Of a stretch of 64,000 nucleotides of DNA, positions 1-14,109 are shown piece after piece (the first letter of the stretch is position 1; the number at the start of each line of letters is the position of its first letter). The stretch is taken from NCBI RefSeq assembly GCF_000718635.1, contig NZ_JOBF01000012.1:124001-188000 (forward strand). Reading direction: 5' to 3'. A program made the position numbers and the translations under genes. This DNA comes from Streptomyces varsoviensis. GTDB taxonomy: Bacteria; Actinomycetota; Actinomycetes; Streptomycetales; Streptomycetaceae. Below the pieces are notes generated by a model. That model did no database searches. It was not told where the DNA came from and saw only the letters and a list, made by a program, of their open reading frames with translations.

Positions 1-336
1 GCTCGCCGAGTCGGCCAGGATGTGGCGGCGGCGCTCGGGCGGGCTCTGCGCGTCGAGCGGTACGACCGCGGCGCCCAGCCGCAGGATGCCGAGCATCGCG
101 CAGATCAGTTGCCAGGAGCGCGGCAGGCAGACCGCGACCGCCTGGCCGGGGCCGACGCCGCGGCGGCGCAGGGCGCGGGCGACGGCGGCGCTCTCGGCGT
201 CGAGCCCCGCGTAGTCGAGCACCGTCCCGCCGTCGGCCACCGCGACGGCGGCCGGGGTGCGGCGGGCCTGGGCGAGGACGTTCCGGGCGAGGCCGGCCGC
301 CGGGCGGCCGGCCTCGGGTTTCGATGAGGGAGCCAT
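1..336 (-). CDS. Adenylation (AMP-binding) enzyme, N-terminal part, cut by window edge
   Basis: The visible 112 residues are the N-terminal part of an ANL-superfamily adenylation domain, with the A1/A2-like stretch RRRGVGPGQAVAVCLPRS followed by GILRLGAAVVPLDAQSP. Enzymes of this family activate an amino or carboxylic acid with ATP. The ATG (336-334) overlaps the TGA of the upstream NRPS gene by one base (TGATG), so it is probably translationally coupled to it and belongs to the same NRPS operon. Whether it is a stand-alone A domain, an acyl-AMP ligase or the front of a larger module cannot be told, because the A3-A10 motifs lie outside the window. Confidence 0.85.
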   Translation of the reverse strand, partial: MAPSSKPEAGRPAAGLARNVLAQARRTPAAVAVADGGTVLDYAGLDAESAAVARALRRRGVGPGQAVAVCLPRSWQLICAMLGILRLGAAVVPLDAQSPPERRRHILADSAS

Positions 337-3300
337 CAGTTCTCCTGCGCCGGGACCGGATCGGGCCTCCGCTCTGCGGGCGGCTGGGTACGGGCTGCCG
401 TGTCGTGATCCGCTGCGACCTGGTCCGCATCGATGTGATTCGCGCCAACCTGGTCCGCATCGACGCGGGCCGTCGCGACGCGGTCCGCTGCGGCGTGGTC
501 CGCATCGATACCGTCCGCCGAGGCGCGGGCAGCCGTGATGCGGGCCGCTTCGGCCTCGATCACCGCGGCGACCTGGGGGATGCCGTCGTCCTCCAGCAGT
601 TCCCAGTGGTCGCAGGTCATCGACTCCACGAGGTAGTCGCCCTCGGCGCGGCGGCGCCAGAAGCCGCGCACGTCGCGCAGGAAGTCCTCCTCGGCGCCCT
701 CGACGGCCTGCATCAGCAGGAGGCGGGCCGCGGTCGACGGCGGCGTGTAGTCGCGGGCCGTGTCCCGGTTGTGGCAGTAGATGCGGTAGTACTGCTCGAT
801 CTGCTCGTCGTCGATGCCCGGGTACATGCCGTTGAACTTGACGAGCTTGTCGCGGAACTCGGCCATGCTGACGGGCTCGATGCCGGGCCGGTTGTCCGGG
901 TCGTCGCTGCCCTGGGCGTCCAGCAGCACGACGCTCATGTCGGTGTGCCCGGCCCGCGCGAGCAGCCGCCCCATCTCGTGGGCGATCAGGCCGCCGAAGG
1001 AGAGCCCGGTGATGATCAGCGGGCCGTCCGGCAGGGGTTCGATGAGCTTCAGGTACGACTCGGCCATGGCCTCGACCGAGGGCAGGAACGACTCGCCGGG
1101 GTTCACGCCGGGGGACTGGATGCCGTAGACGCCGTACTCCGGCCCGAGCGCCTTGGCGAGCGACAGATAGCAGAAGGCGGTGCCGCCCGCCGGGTGGACG
1201 CAGACCACGCGGGGCCCGTCGCCCGCGCGGAACTCGATCAGGTTGCTCGGCGGCCGGCCGTCGGCGCCCCGCCGCAGCCGCCCGCCCAGTTCCTCGATGG
1301 TCGGGTGCAGCATGATGTCGCGCAGCGGCAGGGCCTCGCCGAACTCCTCCTCGATCGCGTGAGCCATCTTGATCGCGGAGATGGAGCTGCCGCCGATGTC
1401 GAAGAAGCTGTCCCGGATGCCGATCCGGGACCGCAGCAGCAGCCGCTGCCAGATCTGGTAGAGCGTCAGCTCGATGTGATCGCGCGGGCTGGCCGTGTTG
1501 ACCTGTACGGGGGCGTCCTCGCCGGCCCGTGCCAGCAGCGCCGCGCGGTCGAGCTTGCCGTTGACGGTCAGCGGCAGGCTCGGCCGCTCCACGAAGAGCG
1601 CCGGGATCATATAGGCGGGCAGCCGGCGGGACAGCGCCTCCCGCCATTCGCCCACCGTCCACGGCTCGGTGTCGCCCCGGCCGACGCAGGCCACCAGCCG
1701 CTGCTCGCCGGTGGGCCCGTGGTCCGCCAGCACCGCGGCCTCGCGCACGCCGGGCTGTTCCAGCAGCACCGCCTCGATCTCGCCGGGCTCGATGCGGAAG
1801 CCGCGCAGCTTGACCTGGCGGTCGCCACGGCCGAGGAACTCGATGTCGCCGTCGGGCAGCCGGCGCGCCAGGTCGCCGCTGCGGTACATCCGCTCGCCGG
1901 GTACGAACGGGTCGGCGACGAACCGTTCGGCGGTCAGGTCCGGCCGGCCGAGGTAGCCCCGGGTCAGGCCCGCGCCGCCGACGTAGATCTCGCCCGCCAC
2001 GCCGACCGGCACCGGCTCCAGCCGCTCGTCGAGCAGGTACACGCGGGTGTTGGCCAGCGGCCGGCCGATCGGGCACTGCCGTGCCTTCGGCGTCGGCTCG
2101 ACGTAGGCGGTGCAGTAGACCGTGGTCTCCGTCGGCCCGTAGCCGTACAGCACGCGCAGCTCGGGCATCAGCCGTGTCATGCGGTACAGCGCCCCCTCGG
2201 GCAGCGACTCCACGCCCGTCAGCAACTGCCGCACCATCAGCCCCGCCAGCCGCTCCTCGGGCGCCTCGTCGATCCACTTGATGAACGCGGGCGGCAGGAA
2301 CGTCTGCACGATGCGGTGCTCACGCAGCCAGTCCATCAGCGCGCCCGGGTCGCCGCGCAGCTCCTCCGGCACCAGATGCAGGGTGCCGCCGGTGGTCAGC
2401 GGGAGCAGCGTCTCCTGCACCGAGGAGTCGAAGCCGATGCTCGACCAGAGCGCCGCGCCCTCGCCGGGCTCGGCCCCGAACTGCCCCAGCCCGTGGTCCA
2501 GCAGGTTCAGCACATTGCCGTGGGTCGCCGCCACCCCCTTGGGCCGGCCCGTCGACCCCGAGGTGTAGATGACATAGGCCAGCCCGGCCGGGTCGTTCAC
2601 GATGCCGGTCCGGCTCTCGCTCCCGCCCTCGGCCTCCATCTCTGTCAGCCGCGACCAGCCCGCCGGCGGCTCGTCGGCGTCGCTGAGCACCAGCGCGGCG
2701 TCCGCCACCATCTCCGTCAGCCGCTCCAGCGGCAGGACGGGATCCATCGGCACATAGGCCGCGCCCGCCTTGAGCACGCCCAGGACGCCGACCACCAGGG
2801 CAGCCGAACGCCCCGTGTGCAGGCCGACCCGCTGCCCGGGGCGCACCCCGCGGGAGATCAGCGCGTGCGCCAGCCGGTTGGCGCGCCGCTCCAGCGTGCC
2901 GTAGTCGAGCCGGTCACCGGCGCTCACCAGCGCCGCCCGGTCGGGGTTGGCCCGCGCCTGGGCCTCGAAGCGCTCGACGACGCCGCCCGGCGCCCCGGCG
3001 CGGACGCCGCCGTTCCCGTCCTCCAGCGCCTGCCGCCGCTCCCGCTCGTCGAGCAGCGGCACCGCCCGCGCCGGGCGCGCGGGGCCCTCCGCCATCGCCG
3101 CGAGCACCCGCCGCAGATGGCCGGCGTAGCGCTCCGCGGTCGCCGCGTCGAAGAGGGCGCCCGCGTAGTCCAGGCCGCCGGTGATACGGCCGTCCTCCTC
3201 CGAGAGCGACAGCGTCAGATCGAACTTGGCCACCGCGTACGGCGTCTCCAGCGGCGACACCTCGACGCCCGGCAGGTCCAGCTCCCCGCCCTGATTGTCC

Positions 3301-4454
3301 TGCCACGCGAACATCGTCTGGAACAGCGGCGTATGGGCCTGGCTGCGCGGCGGGTTGACCAGCTCCACGACCCGCTCGAACGGCAGGTCCTGGTGGGCCA
3401 TGGCGGCCAGCGCCGTCGTCCGCACCCGCTTGAGCAGATCCGCCACGGCCGGCTCGCCGGAGAGGTCGATCCGCAGCGCCAGCGTGTTGACGAAGAAGCC
3501 GACCAGGCCCTCCAGTTCGCTGCGGCGGCGGTTGGCGACGGGCGTGCCGACCACCACGTCGTCCTGGCCCGACAGCCGGGAGAGGGCCAGCGCCCAGCCC
3601 GCCAGCACGGTCATGTACAGGGTGCTGCCGTTGCGGCGGGCGAGGTTCTTGAGCGCGTCGGTCAGCTCCGGGCCGAGTTCGATGGGCACCGATCCGCCGC
3701 GGTAGTCCTGCTCGGCCGGGCGCGGCCGGTCCGCCGGCACCTCCAGCAGCGCCGGGGCCCCCGCCAGCGCGGTCCGCCAGTAGTCGCCGTCCTCGTCCGG
3801 CCCGTCCTCGGCGAGCCACTGGCGCTGCCAGGCGGCGTAGTCCGCGTACTGCACCGGCAGCGGCGGCAGCGGGCTCTCCTCGCCGCGCCGGAACGCGGCG
3901 TACAGCTCCCCGAGCTCCCGCGTCAGGACCGTCATCGACCAGCCGTCCGACACGATGTGATGCAGCGTCAGCAGCAGTGCGTGATGGTCGGCGCCGAGCG
4001 TGATCAGCCGGCCGCGCGCGAGCGGGCCGGCCGCCAGGTCGAACGGCTCGGCCGCCGCCTCCCGCGCCAGCTCCGCCAGCCGCTCCTCCGCGTCGGGGGA
4101 GCCGGACAGATCCTGCGAGCGCAGGGCGAACCCCGTGTCCGGCGGATCGACCACCTGAAAGGGCGTGCCCGCCGTGGCGACGAACCGGGTGCGCAGCACC
4201 TCGTGCCGGGCGGTCAGCGCGTCGAGGGCGCGGGCCAGCGCCGCCGGGTCCAGCGGGCCGCGGAGCCGGAGCGCCAGCGGCATGTGGTACGCCTCGCTCG
4301 CGCCCGGCAACTGCGCCAGAAACCACAGCCGCTGCTGGGAGAAGGACAACTCCATTGGCGCCGCGCGGTTCTTCAGCGGTTCGATGGCGGTCTGCTTCCG
4401 CGCCGCCGGACGGCGATCGGAGGCAGAATTACGGAACGTCTGATTCGCCGACAA
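336..4454 (-). CDS. NRPS termination module, C-A-PCP-TE
   Basis: A 1372-residue peptide synthetase that adds one residue and releases the product. Order: condensation domain from about residue 34 (SFSQQRLWFL, HHIVSDGWS near 165), adenylation domain (YTSGSTGRPKG near 630, YGYGPTETT, core NGKLDRAA), carrier domain with the phosphopantetheine serine in DIGGSSI near 1020, then a type I thioesterase with GLSFGG near 1151. Aligning the A pocket to GrsA by eye gives D-S-Q-F-L-G-G-V-Y-K, which I cannot assign to a substrate. The best start is TTG at 4454 behind a GGGAAAGGG ribosome site; ATG 4355 is an alternative. After the TE fold the protein carries an unusual tail of 10-residue DADQV repeats (residues 1311-1356). 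Confidence 0.92.
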   Translation of the reverse strand: MSANQTFRNSASDRRPAARKQTAIEPLKNRAAPMELSFSQQRLWFLAQLPGASEAYHMPLALRLRGPLDPAALARALDALTARHEVLRTRFVATAGTPFQVVDPPDTGFALRSQDLSGSPDAEERLAELAREAAAEPFDLAAGPLARGRLITLGADHHALLLTLHHIVSDGWSMTVLTRELGELYAAFRRGEESPLPPLPVQYADYAAWQRQWLAEDGPDEDGDYWRTALAGAPALLEVPADRPRPAEQDYRGGSVPIELGPELTDALKNLARRNGSTLYMTVLAGWALALSRLSGQDDVVVGTPVANRRRSELEGLVGFFVNTLALRIDLSGEPAVADLLKRVRTTALAAMAHQDLPFERVVELVNPPRSQAHTPLFQTMFAWQDNQGGELDLPGVEVSPLETPYAVAKFDLTLSLSEEDGRITGGLDYAGALFDAATAERYAGHLRRVLAAMAEGPARPARAVPLLDERERRQALEDGNGGVRAGAPGGVVERFEAQARANPDRAALVSAGDRLDYGTLERRANRLAHALISRGVRPGQRVGLHTGRSAALVVGVLGVLKAGAAYVPMDPVLPLERLTEMVADAALVLSDADEPPAGWSRLTEMEAEGGSESRTGIVNDPAGLAYVIYTSGSTGRPKGVAATHGNVLNLLDHGLGQFGAEPGEGAALWSSIGFDSSVQETLLPLTTGGTLHLVPEELRGDPGALMDWLREHRIVQTFLPPAFIKWIDEAPEERLAGLMVRQLLTGVESLPEGALYRMTRLMPELRVLYGYGPTETTVYCTAYVEPTPKARQCPIGRPLANTRVYLLDERLEPVPVGVAGEIYVGGAGLTRGYLGRPDLTAERFVADPFVPGERMYRSGDLARRLPDGDIEFLGRGDRQVKLRGFRIEPGEIEAVLLEQPGVREAAVLADHGPTGEQRLVACVGRGDTEPWTVGEWREALSRRLPAYMIPALFVERPSLPLTVNGKLDRAALLARAGEDAPVQVNTASPRDHIELTLYQIWQRLLLRSRIGIRDSFFDIGGSSISAIKMAHAIEEEFGEALPLRDIMLHPTIEELGGRLRRGADGRPPSNLIEFRAGDGPRVVCVHPAGGTAFCYLSLAKALGPEYGVYGIQSPGVNPGESFLPSVEAMAESYLKLIEPLPDGPLIITGLSFGGLIAHEMGRLLARAGHTDMSVVLLDAQGSDDPDNRPGIEPVSMAEFRDKLVKFNGMYPGIDDEQIEQYYRIYCHNRDTARDYTPPSTAARLLLMQAVEGAEEDFLRDVRGFWRRRAEGDYLVESMTCDHWELLEDDGIPQVAAVIEAEAARITAARASADGIDADHAAADRVATARVDADQVGANHIDADQVAADHDTAARTQPPAERRPDPVPAQEN
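387..524 (-). repeat. In-frame 30-nt repeats encoding the NRPS C-terminal tail
   Basis: This stretch encodes residues 1311-1356, where the units IDADHAAADR, VDADQVGANH and IDADQVAADH follow one another. On the DNA the motif TGGTCCGCATCGA recurs three times. The tail lies beyond the thioesterase and is not part of any domain I recognise; it looks like a recent in-frame tandem expansion. Confidence 0.7.
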
Positions 4455-5347
4455 AACCAGCCCTTTCCCTGTGGGGGAGGCTCAATCACTTCGGATCATT
4501 GTGGATCGCTGGATGACTTCGGTTCGCTTCGGTTCACCGGCCACCGCGCGGCATCGGGTATTCGGTGCGGTGATCGCATGCCGCCGCCCCTTCACCGGGA
4601 ACGGCCGAACCCCCGCCGCGGCCGGCACGGCCGCCCGAACCGCCGCTCCGGACACCGTGCTCGGGTGAATCCGGAAAACGTCCGTACGGCGTCGGCGGGG
4701 AGAAGGCCGGCGGGCCGCTGAAGGCCCATAGGCGGCGGGCCGCCCGGGCCGCGGCACCGGCCTCCGCGCCGCGCGGCCCCGCGCACCGGCGCGTACGGCC
4801 CCGGGCCGGGCGCGGCCGGTGGCGAGGCGTACTCGTAGCGGGCGCAAGGGAGTTGGAGGATTTTCTTCGGGGGTGTTGTTCTGCTCACGGCGGGCTTCTG
4901 TTTCCTCACGGTTTTCCATCGCGGCGGCGGTATTCCGGAAGAGAGGATCGGCTCGCGACGCTTCCGCTAACGCATGACTGCCTCCGGGGCCCGCGTGATC
5001 GCTTTCGGCCGTCGGTCGAGGCCGGTTCGGCCGGCGCCCCAAGTGCCCATGATGCGCACCAACTTTCCGTACTGCCGGACGGATATCACCAGGAACACGG
5101 CGTCCGGTTCGAGTGCTGTGGTGGCCACTTGGTCACCCAGGGATGATCGATCAGGTCCGCTGAGTGTGTCAATGGTCGATGGTTCCACTTCCGGTTCTGC
5201 CCGGCTTCGGTTTCGGGTACGGCCGAGTAATACGCGGCCGTAACCCGGGAACGCCGTCGCTAAACGTTGCGGATTCCGATCGCAATGAGGCAGATTGAGG
5301 GCGCCTCACGGCCGAGGGGCCCCACCCGGCCGTGGCACGAGAGCTCA
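4455..5347. other. Divergent NRPS intergenic region without a recognisable gene
   Basis: About 0.9 kb between two divergent NRPS genes, presumably holding both promoters. Open frames here show no recognisable motif. Two hairpins are visible: 5214-5247 (TACGGCCG / CGGCCGTA arms) and 5307-5334 (CACGGCCG / CGGCCGTG arms). The part between 4840 and 5280 is less GC-rich than the genes. No MbtH-like or regulator gene was found. Confidence 0.5.
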
Positions 5348-5509
5348 GAGCCTGTGTCATATCCCTGGCCGGGCGCCCGACGCCTGGCACGCACGCTCGC
5401 GGCGTTGCCGAAAGGCCCTAGTAGCTCCGCTACAAGGACCTTCCGGCGCCTTGCGATCGCACGCACCAGACGCCGTGCGCTGATCCGACCAGGGATATGA
5501 CACAGGCTC
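5348..5509. mobile_element. MITE, 162 bp, probably derived from an IS5-family element
   Basis: Perfect 21-bp terminal inverted repeats lie at 5348-5368 and 5489-5509, the left one beginning GAGCCTGTGTCATATCCC. They are flanked by TCA at 5345-5347 and 5510-5512, a TNA target duplication as made by the IS1031/IS427 groups of the IS5 family. The interior has no coding capacity but holds further imperfect inverted repeats and a small hairpin around GTAG-CTCCG-CTAC. From memory the internal segment resembles noncoding elements scattered in other Streptomyces genomes; that needs a search. It lies just ahead of the C-A-PCP synthetase gene, and its right end contains an in-frame ATG (5497) that would give a false, longer start. 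Confidence 0.85.
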
Positions 5510-5547
5510 TCAACACCGACCACCACGACGGCCCCAGGACGTGTTCG

Positions 5548-8555
<3,008 letters not shown>

Positions 8556-8559
<4 letters not shown>

Positions 8560-9305
8560 CGAGCACCGGCCGCGACGAACGCACGCACGTACCGCCGCCC
8601 CGCGGGCCCCGGGACGACGGGCCCGCCCTGCTCGCCGAGGTGCTGCCCGCCGCCGCCGAGACGGCGGAGACCTTCGAGGACCCCGCCGACGCGCGCCTCT
8701 TCCCCGAGGAGGAGGCGCTGATCGCCAAGGCCGTCGACAAGCGGCGCCGCGAGTTCACCACCGCCCGGCACTGCGCCCGGCAGGCCCTCGCCCGGCTCGG
8801 CCTCCCCCCGGCCCCCCTCGTGCACGGCGAGCGCGGCGCCCCCACCTGGCCGGCCGGCGTCGTCGGCTCCATGACGCACTGCGACGGCTACCGCGCCGCC
8901 GCTGTCGCGCGGCGCGCGGACCTCGCCTCCCTCGGCATCGACGCCGAGCCGCACGGCCCGCTCCCCGAGGGCGTGTACGAGTCCGTCACCCTGCCCGCCG
9001 AGCGCCGCCACCTCGGCGGCCTGGCCGCGCTCCGGCCGGACGTGCACTGGGACCGGCTGCTGTTCAGCGCCAAGGAGTCCGTCTACAAGACGTGGTTCCC
9101 GCTGACCGGCGCCTGGCTGGACTTCGAGGAGGCGCACCTGGAGTTCGAGGCCGCGAGCGGCGGCGCGGCGCGGGGTACGTTCGCCGCCCGCCTGCTGGTC
9201 AGCCGCGACGACCCGGAGGGCCGCGCCCTCACCGGCTTCCAGGGCCGCTGGCTCGTACGGGACGGGCTGGTCGTCACCGCCATCGCGTACCCGCCGGCCG
9301 CCTGA
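8556..9305 (+). CDS. 4'-phosphopantetheinyl transferase, Sfp/EntD type
   Basis: Transfers the phosphopantetheine arm of CoA to carrier-domain serines. The 249-residue protein has the two family signatures: LGIDAEPHGPLPEGVYESV, with the Mg-binding acidic residues, and LLFSAKESVYKTWFPLT, matching (W/F)SxKESxxK. The GTG start (8556) overlaps the TGA of the NRPS gene and is preceded by AGGAGG, so the two are translationally coupled. The coupling suggests it is dedicated to this cluster's carrier domains, though such enzymes are often promiscuous. Confidence 0.93.
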
Positions 9306-11669
<2,364 letters not shown>

Positions 11670-11693
11670 TCACCTGCTCTGTAGAACCCACCG

Positions 11694-11730
11694 CACTGCC
11701 CGGCCGGAATTCCGTTCCGGCCGGGCAGTG
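11694..11730. terminator. Bidirectional hairpin between icd and HAD gene
   Basis: Perfect 16-bp stem CACTGCCCGGCCGGAA with a 5-base loop, placed between two convergent genes (stops at 11669 and 11746). Confidence 0.85.
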
Positions 11731-11745
11731 TGCTGTGGTCGGTCG

Positions 11746-12441
11746 TCACGAGGCGGGCGCCGGCCGGACGATCCAGTCGTACGCGGCCTCGGCGCTGAAG
11801 TCCGACTGCCCGCCCGCGAAGAGCAGCCCCGCCGTCGCGAACGCCGGATCGCTGGCCGTGCCCGGTACGTACGGGATGGCGACGCAGCGCATGCCGGCGC
11901 GGTGCGCGGCCTCGGCCCCGGGCGGCGCGTCCTCCAGGACCACGCAGTCCGCGGGCGCGGCGCCCCTGCGCCGGGCCGCCTCCAGGAAGATGTCCGGCTC
12001 GGGCTTGCCCGCGGCCACCTCCTCCGCCGAGACGAAGGTCGTGAGCAGCGCGTCCAGGCCGGTGGCCGCCAGTACCGCGCCGATCGTCTCGCGGGAGGAG
12101 CCGGACGCCACCGTCATCGGCACCCCGGCCGCGTGCAGCCGCTTCACGAAGTCGCGCATCCCGGGGAAGACGTCCGTACGCTCCTTGGCCAGCTCCAGGT
12201 ACGCGCGGTTCTTCGCGGCGAGCAGTTCGTCCACGGGCGCGTCGATGCCGTACTCGCGGCGCAGCGCCGTCAGCGTCTCGCGGGTGCCGATGCCGATGAA
12301 GCGGGTGTGCTGCTCCCAGTCGAAGTCGGTCACGCCGTACTGGGCCAGGACCCGCCGCCCCGCTTCGTAATAGTTCGGCTCGCTGTCCACGAGCGTTCCA
12401 TCGAGATCGAAGATGACCAAGGTGTTCTGGGCAGTGCTCAT
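11746..12441 (-). CDS. HAD-superfamily phosphatase, phosphoglycolate/beta-phosphoglucomutase-like
   Basis: A 231-residue haloacid dehalogenase family hydrolase. The nucleophile motif [11 protein letters not shown] is at residues 10-20, motif II is ASGSSRETI, the motif III lysine is in [10 protein letters not shown], and motif IV is [13 protein letters not shown] helical cap lies between motifs I and II, as in subfamily IA enzymes acting on small sugar or glycolate phosphates; the substrate cannot be read. ATG 12441 has an AAGG site; a longer start at 12471 would overlap the Lrp gene. It follows the Lrp-type regulator by 26 bases on the same strand, so the two probably form an operon. Confidence 0.88.
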   Translation of the reverse strand: MSTAQNTLVIFDLDGTLVDSEPNYYEAGRRVLAQYGVTDFDWEQHTRFIGIGTRETLTALRREYGIDAPVDELLAAKNRAYLELAKERTDVFPGMRDFVKRLHAAGVPMTVASGSSRETIGAVLAATGLDALLTTFVSAEEVAAGKPEPDIFLEAARRRGAAPADCVVLEDAPPGAEAAHRAGMRCVAIPYVPGTASDPAFATAGLLFAGGQSDFSAEAAYDWIVRPAPAS

Positions 12442-12467
12442 ACCCTTAAGGATGCCAAGCCCCACGA

Positions 12468-12950
12468 TCACGCGGGCCGACGGCCCGCCCGCCCCACGGC
12501 GTCGACCAGCGGCAGCATCCGGTGCGGCACCCGCTCGCGCAGCGCCACCTCCGTCCGGGTCCGTACGACGCCGGGCAACTGGATCAGCCGCTGGATGACG
12601 TCCTCCAGATGCTCCGCGTCACGGGCCACGACGCGCGTCAGCAGATCCCCGCCGCCCGTCGTCGAGAACGCCTCGATGATCTCCGGAACCCCCGCGAGCC
12701 CGTCCCCCACGTCGTTGAGCCGGCCCTGCGTGACCTCGATGTGGACGAAGGCGAGCACGGGGTGGCCGAGCGCGGCCGGGGACAGCCGCGGCGCGTACGC
12801 CGTGATCACCCCGTCCCGCTCCATCCGGTCCAGCCGCGCCTGGAGCGTGCCGCGCGCGACGCCGAGCGCCCGCGCATACTCCCGCACGCTGGTGCGCGGC
12901 TGCTCCAGCAGCAGCCGGAGGATCTTGGCGTCGAGCTCGTCCACGGCCAT
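12468..12950 (-). CDS. Lrp/AsnC-family transcriptional regulator
   Basis: A 160-residue feast/famine regulator: N-terminal winged helix (LDAKILRLLLEQPRTSVREYARALGVARGTLQARLDRM) and C-terminal ligand-binding RAM domain (LAFVHIEVTQG ... GGDLLTRVVARDAEHLEDVI). Such proteins bind amino acids and act as octamers. The start has a GGGAGG site. It is followed by the HAD gene. A 19-bp sequence, GACTGTACCAATGGCCCAG, lies 40 bases upstream and recurs before the DJ-1 gene; TTGGTAC-like cores would suit an Lrp or MocR site (inference). Confidence 0.92.
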   Translation of the reverse strand: MAVDELDAKILRLLLEQPRTSVREYARALGVARGTLQARLDRMERDGVITAYAPRLSPAALGHPVLAFVHIEVTQGRLNDVGDGLAGVPEIIEAFSTTGGGDLLTRVVARDAEHLEDVIQRLIQLPGVVRTRTEVALRERVPHRMLPLVDAVGRAGRRPA

Positions 12951-12989
12951 GGGCCAGCGCCTCCCGAATGGTCGGTGAACCGGTCCGAG

Positions 12990-13008
12990 GACTGTACCAA
13001 TGGCCCAG
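12990..13008. repeat. 19-bp direct repeat, copy 1, upstream of the Lrp gene
   Basis: GACTGTACCAATGGCCCAG here is identical to 13931-13949. The two copies bracket the DJ-1/PfpI gene and each lies in a promoter region, so they may be sites for one regulator. This copy runs into the left arm of the adjoining hairpin. Confidence 0.6.
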
Positions 13009-13058
13009 CGGCCCGCCCCCGGCCCGCTGCGGGGAACGGGCCGGGGGCGGGCCGCTGG
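13005..13058. terminator. Long hairpin terminator of the DJ-1/PfpI gene
   Basis: Perfect 22-bp GC-rich inverted repeat (13005-13026 with 13037-13058, beginning CCAGCGGCCC) with a 10-base loop, 8 bases after the DJ-1/PfpI stop. Confidence 0.8.
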
Positions 13059-13065
13059 ACAGGGC

Positions 13066-13761
13066 TCAGGCCAGCTTCTTCAGGAGTTCGGCGGCGAGCG
13101 GGGCGGAGGAGGCCGGGTTCTGGCCGGTGACCAAGGAGCGGTCCGCCACCACGTACGGGGCCCACGGCGCCCCCTCCTGGAAGTCGGCGCCCATCTCCAC
13201 GAGCCGGTCCTGGAGCAGCCACTTCGCCCGCTCCGCGAGCCCGGCCTGCCGCTCCTCGGCGTTGGTGAAGCCGGTCATCCGGTAGCCGGCGAACACGTTG
13301 GAGCCGTCCCCCTTCACGGCGGCGAGCAGCGCGGCCGGGGCGTGGCAGACCACCCCGAGCGGCGTGCCCGCCTCCAGGGCCGCCACGAGCAGCGCCCCGG
13401 ACTCGGGGTCCGCGGCCAGGTCCTCCATCGGCCCGTGACCGCCGGGGTAGAAGACGGCGGCGTAGTCGGCGAGGTCCACGTCGGCCAGCTCGACCGGCCG
13501 CCGCAGCTCGGTGAAGGCGGCGAGCGACGCCGCGACGCGGTCGGCGCCCTCCTGCCCGCCGTTGGCCTCCGGCGCCAGGCTCCCCTGGTCGACGGTCGGC
13601 ACGACGCCGCCCGGCGTGGCGACGACGATCTCGTGCCCCGCCGCCTTGAACGCCTCGTACGGCGCGACGGCCTCCTCCGCCCAGAAGCCGGTCGGATGCT
13701 CGGTGCCGTCGGCCAGCGTCCAGTGGTCGGCGCCGGTCACAACGAAAAGGATCTTCGACAT
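13066..13761 (-). CDS. DJ-1/PfpI family protein (type 1 glutamine amidotransferase-like)
   Basis: A 231-residue Hsp31/YDR533C-like member of the DJ-1 superfamily. The nucleophile elbow GVVCHAPAALL carries the conserved Cys, YPGGHGPMEDL forms the second conserved loop, and a Glu is present in GFWAEEAVAPYEAF. Related proteins are glyoxalase III, deglycase or chaperone enzymes of carbonyl stress; the exact activity is not readable. The start at ATG 13761 follows GGAGAG; the frame is open further upstream with no ribosome site. Its upstream region holds several ATGGTCCA / CCAATGG motifs like those bound by MocR-type regulators. Confidence 0.9.
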   Translation of the reverse strand: MSKILFVVTGADHWTLADGTEHPTGFWAEEAVAPYEAFKAAGHEIVVATPGGVVPTVDQGSLAPEANGGQEGADRVAASLAAFTELRRPVELADVDLADYAAVFYPGGHGPMEDLAADPESGALLVAALEAGTPLGVVCHAPAALLAAVKGDGSNVFAGYRMTGFTNAEERQAGLAERAKWLLQDRLVEMGADFQEGAPWAPYVVADRSLVTGQNPASSAPLAAELLKKLA

Positions 13762-13930
13762 GGTGTCTCTCCGAGGAACTCCGAGGGTGTACTTCGCGCG
13801 CGTCACGTCCGTGTGGCGACACCTCGACCGTAAGACGCCCGGCCCACGGAGAACCAATGGGCAGGCCATATGGTCCAGCGGGCCGCGAGTGGTCCGATGG
13901 CCCCGTCCCGCCTGCCTGGAAACCGCACCG

Positions 13931-13949
13931 GACTGTACCAATGGCCCAG
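13931..13949. repeat. 19-bp direct repeat, copy 2, upstream of DJ-1/FUSC genes
   Basis: Identical to 12990-13008. It lies in the divergent region between the DJ-1/PfpI gene and the FUSC gene, together with related half-sites (CCAATGG at 13854-13860, ATGGTCCAG at 13869-13877). Confidence 0.6.
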
Positions 13950-14109
13950 TCTCAGCGCTCTTCCTTGAGCCAAAGGCCCTCCCAATGCTTTGATGATCCT
14001 GTCAACGGCGCTGCGGATTCCGCGGCGCCTTTTTCGCGTCTTTCGCGTCCACGATGTCCATGATGTCCACCCCTATTCGTCCCCGACAGCGGTGAAGGAG
14101 CGGCAAGCT

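Noticed and set aside
324..4721. A 1465-codon open frame antisense to the NRPS termination module
   Set aside because: High-GC DNA leaves antisense frames open; the translation is low-complexity (Arg/Gln/His/Val) with no domain, while the minus strand has complete NRPS motifs.
5497..5547. ATG at 5497 as the start of the C-A-PCP synthetase
   Set aside because: It lies inside the MITE's right inverted repeat and has no ribosome site; ATG 5548 has AGGA at good distance.
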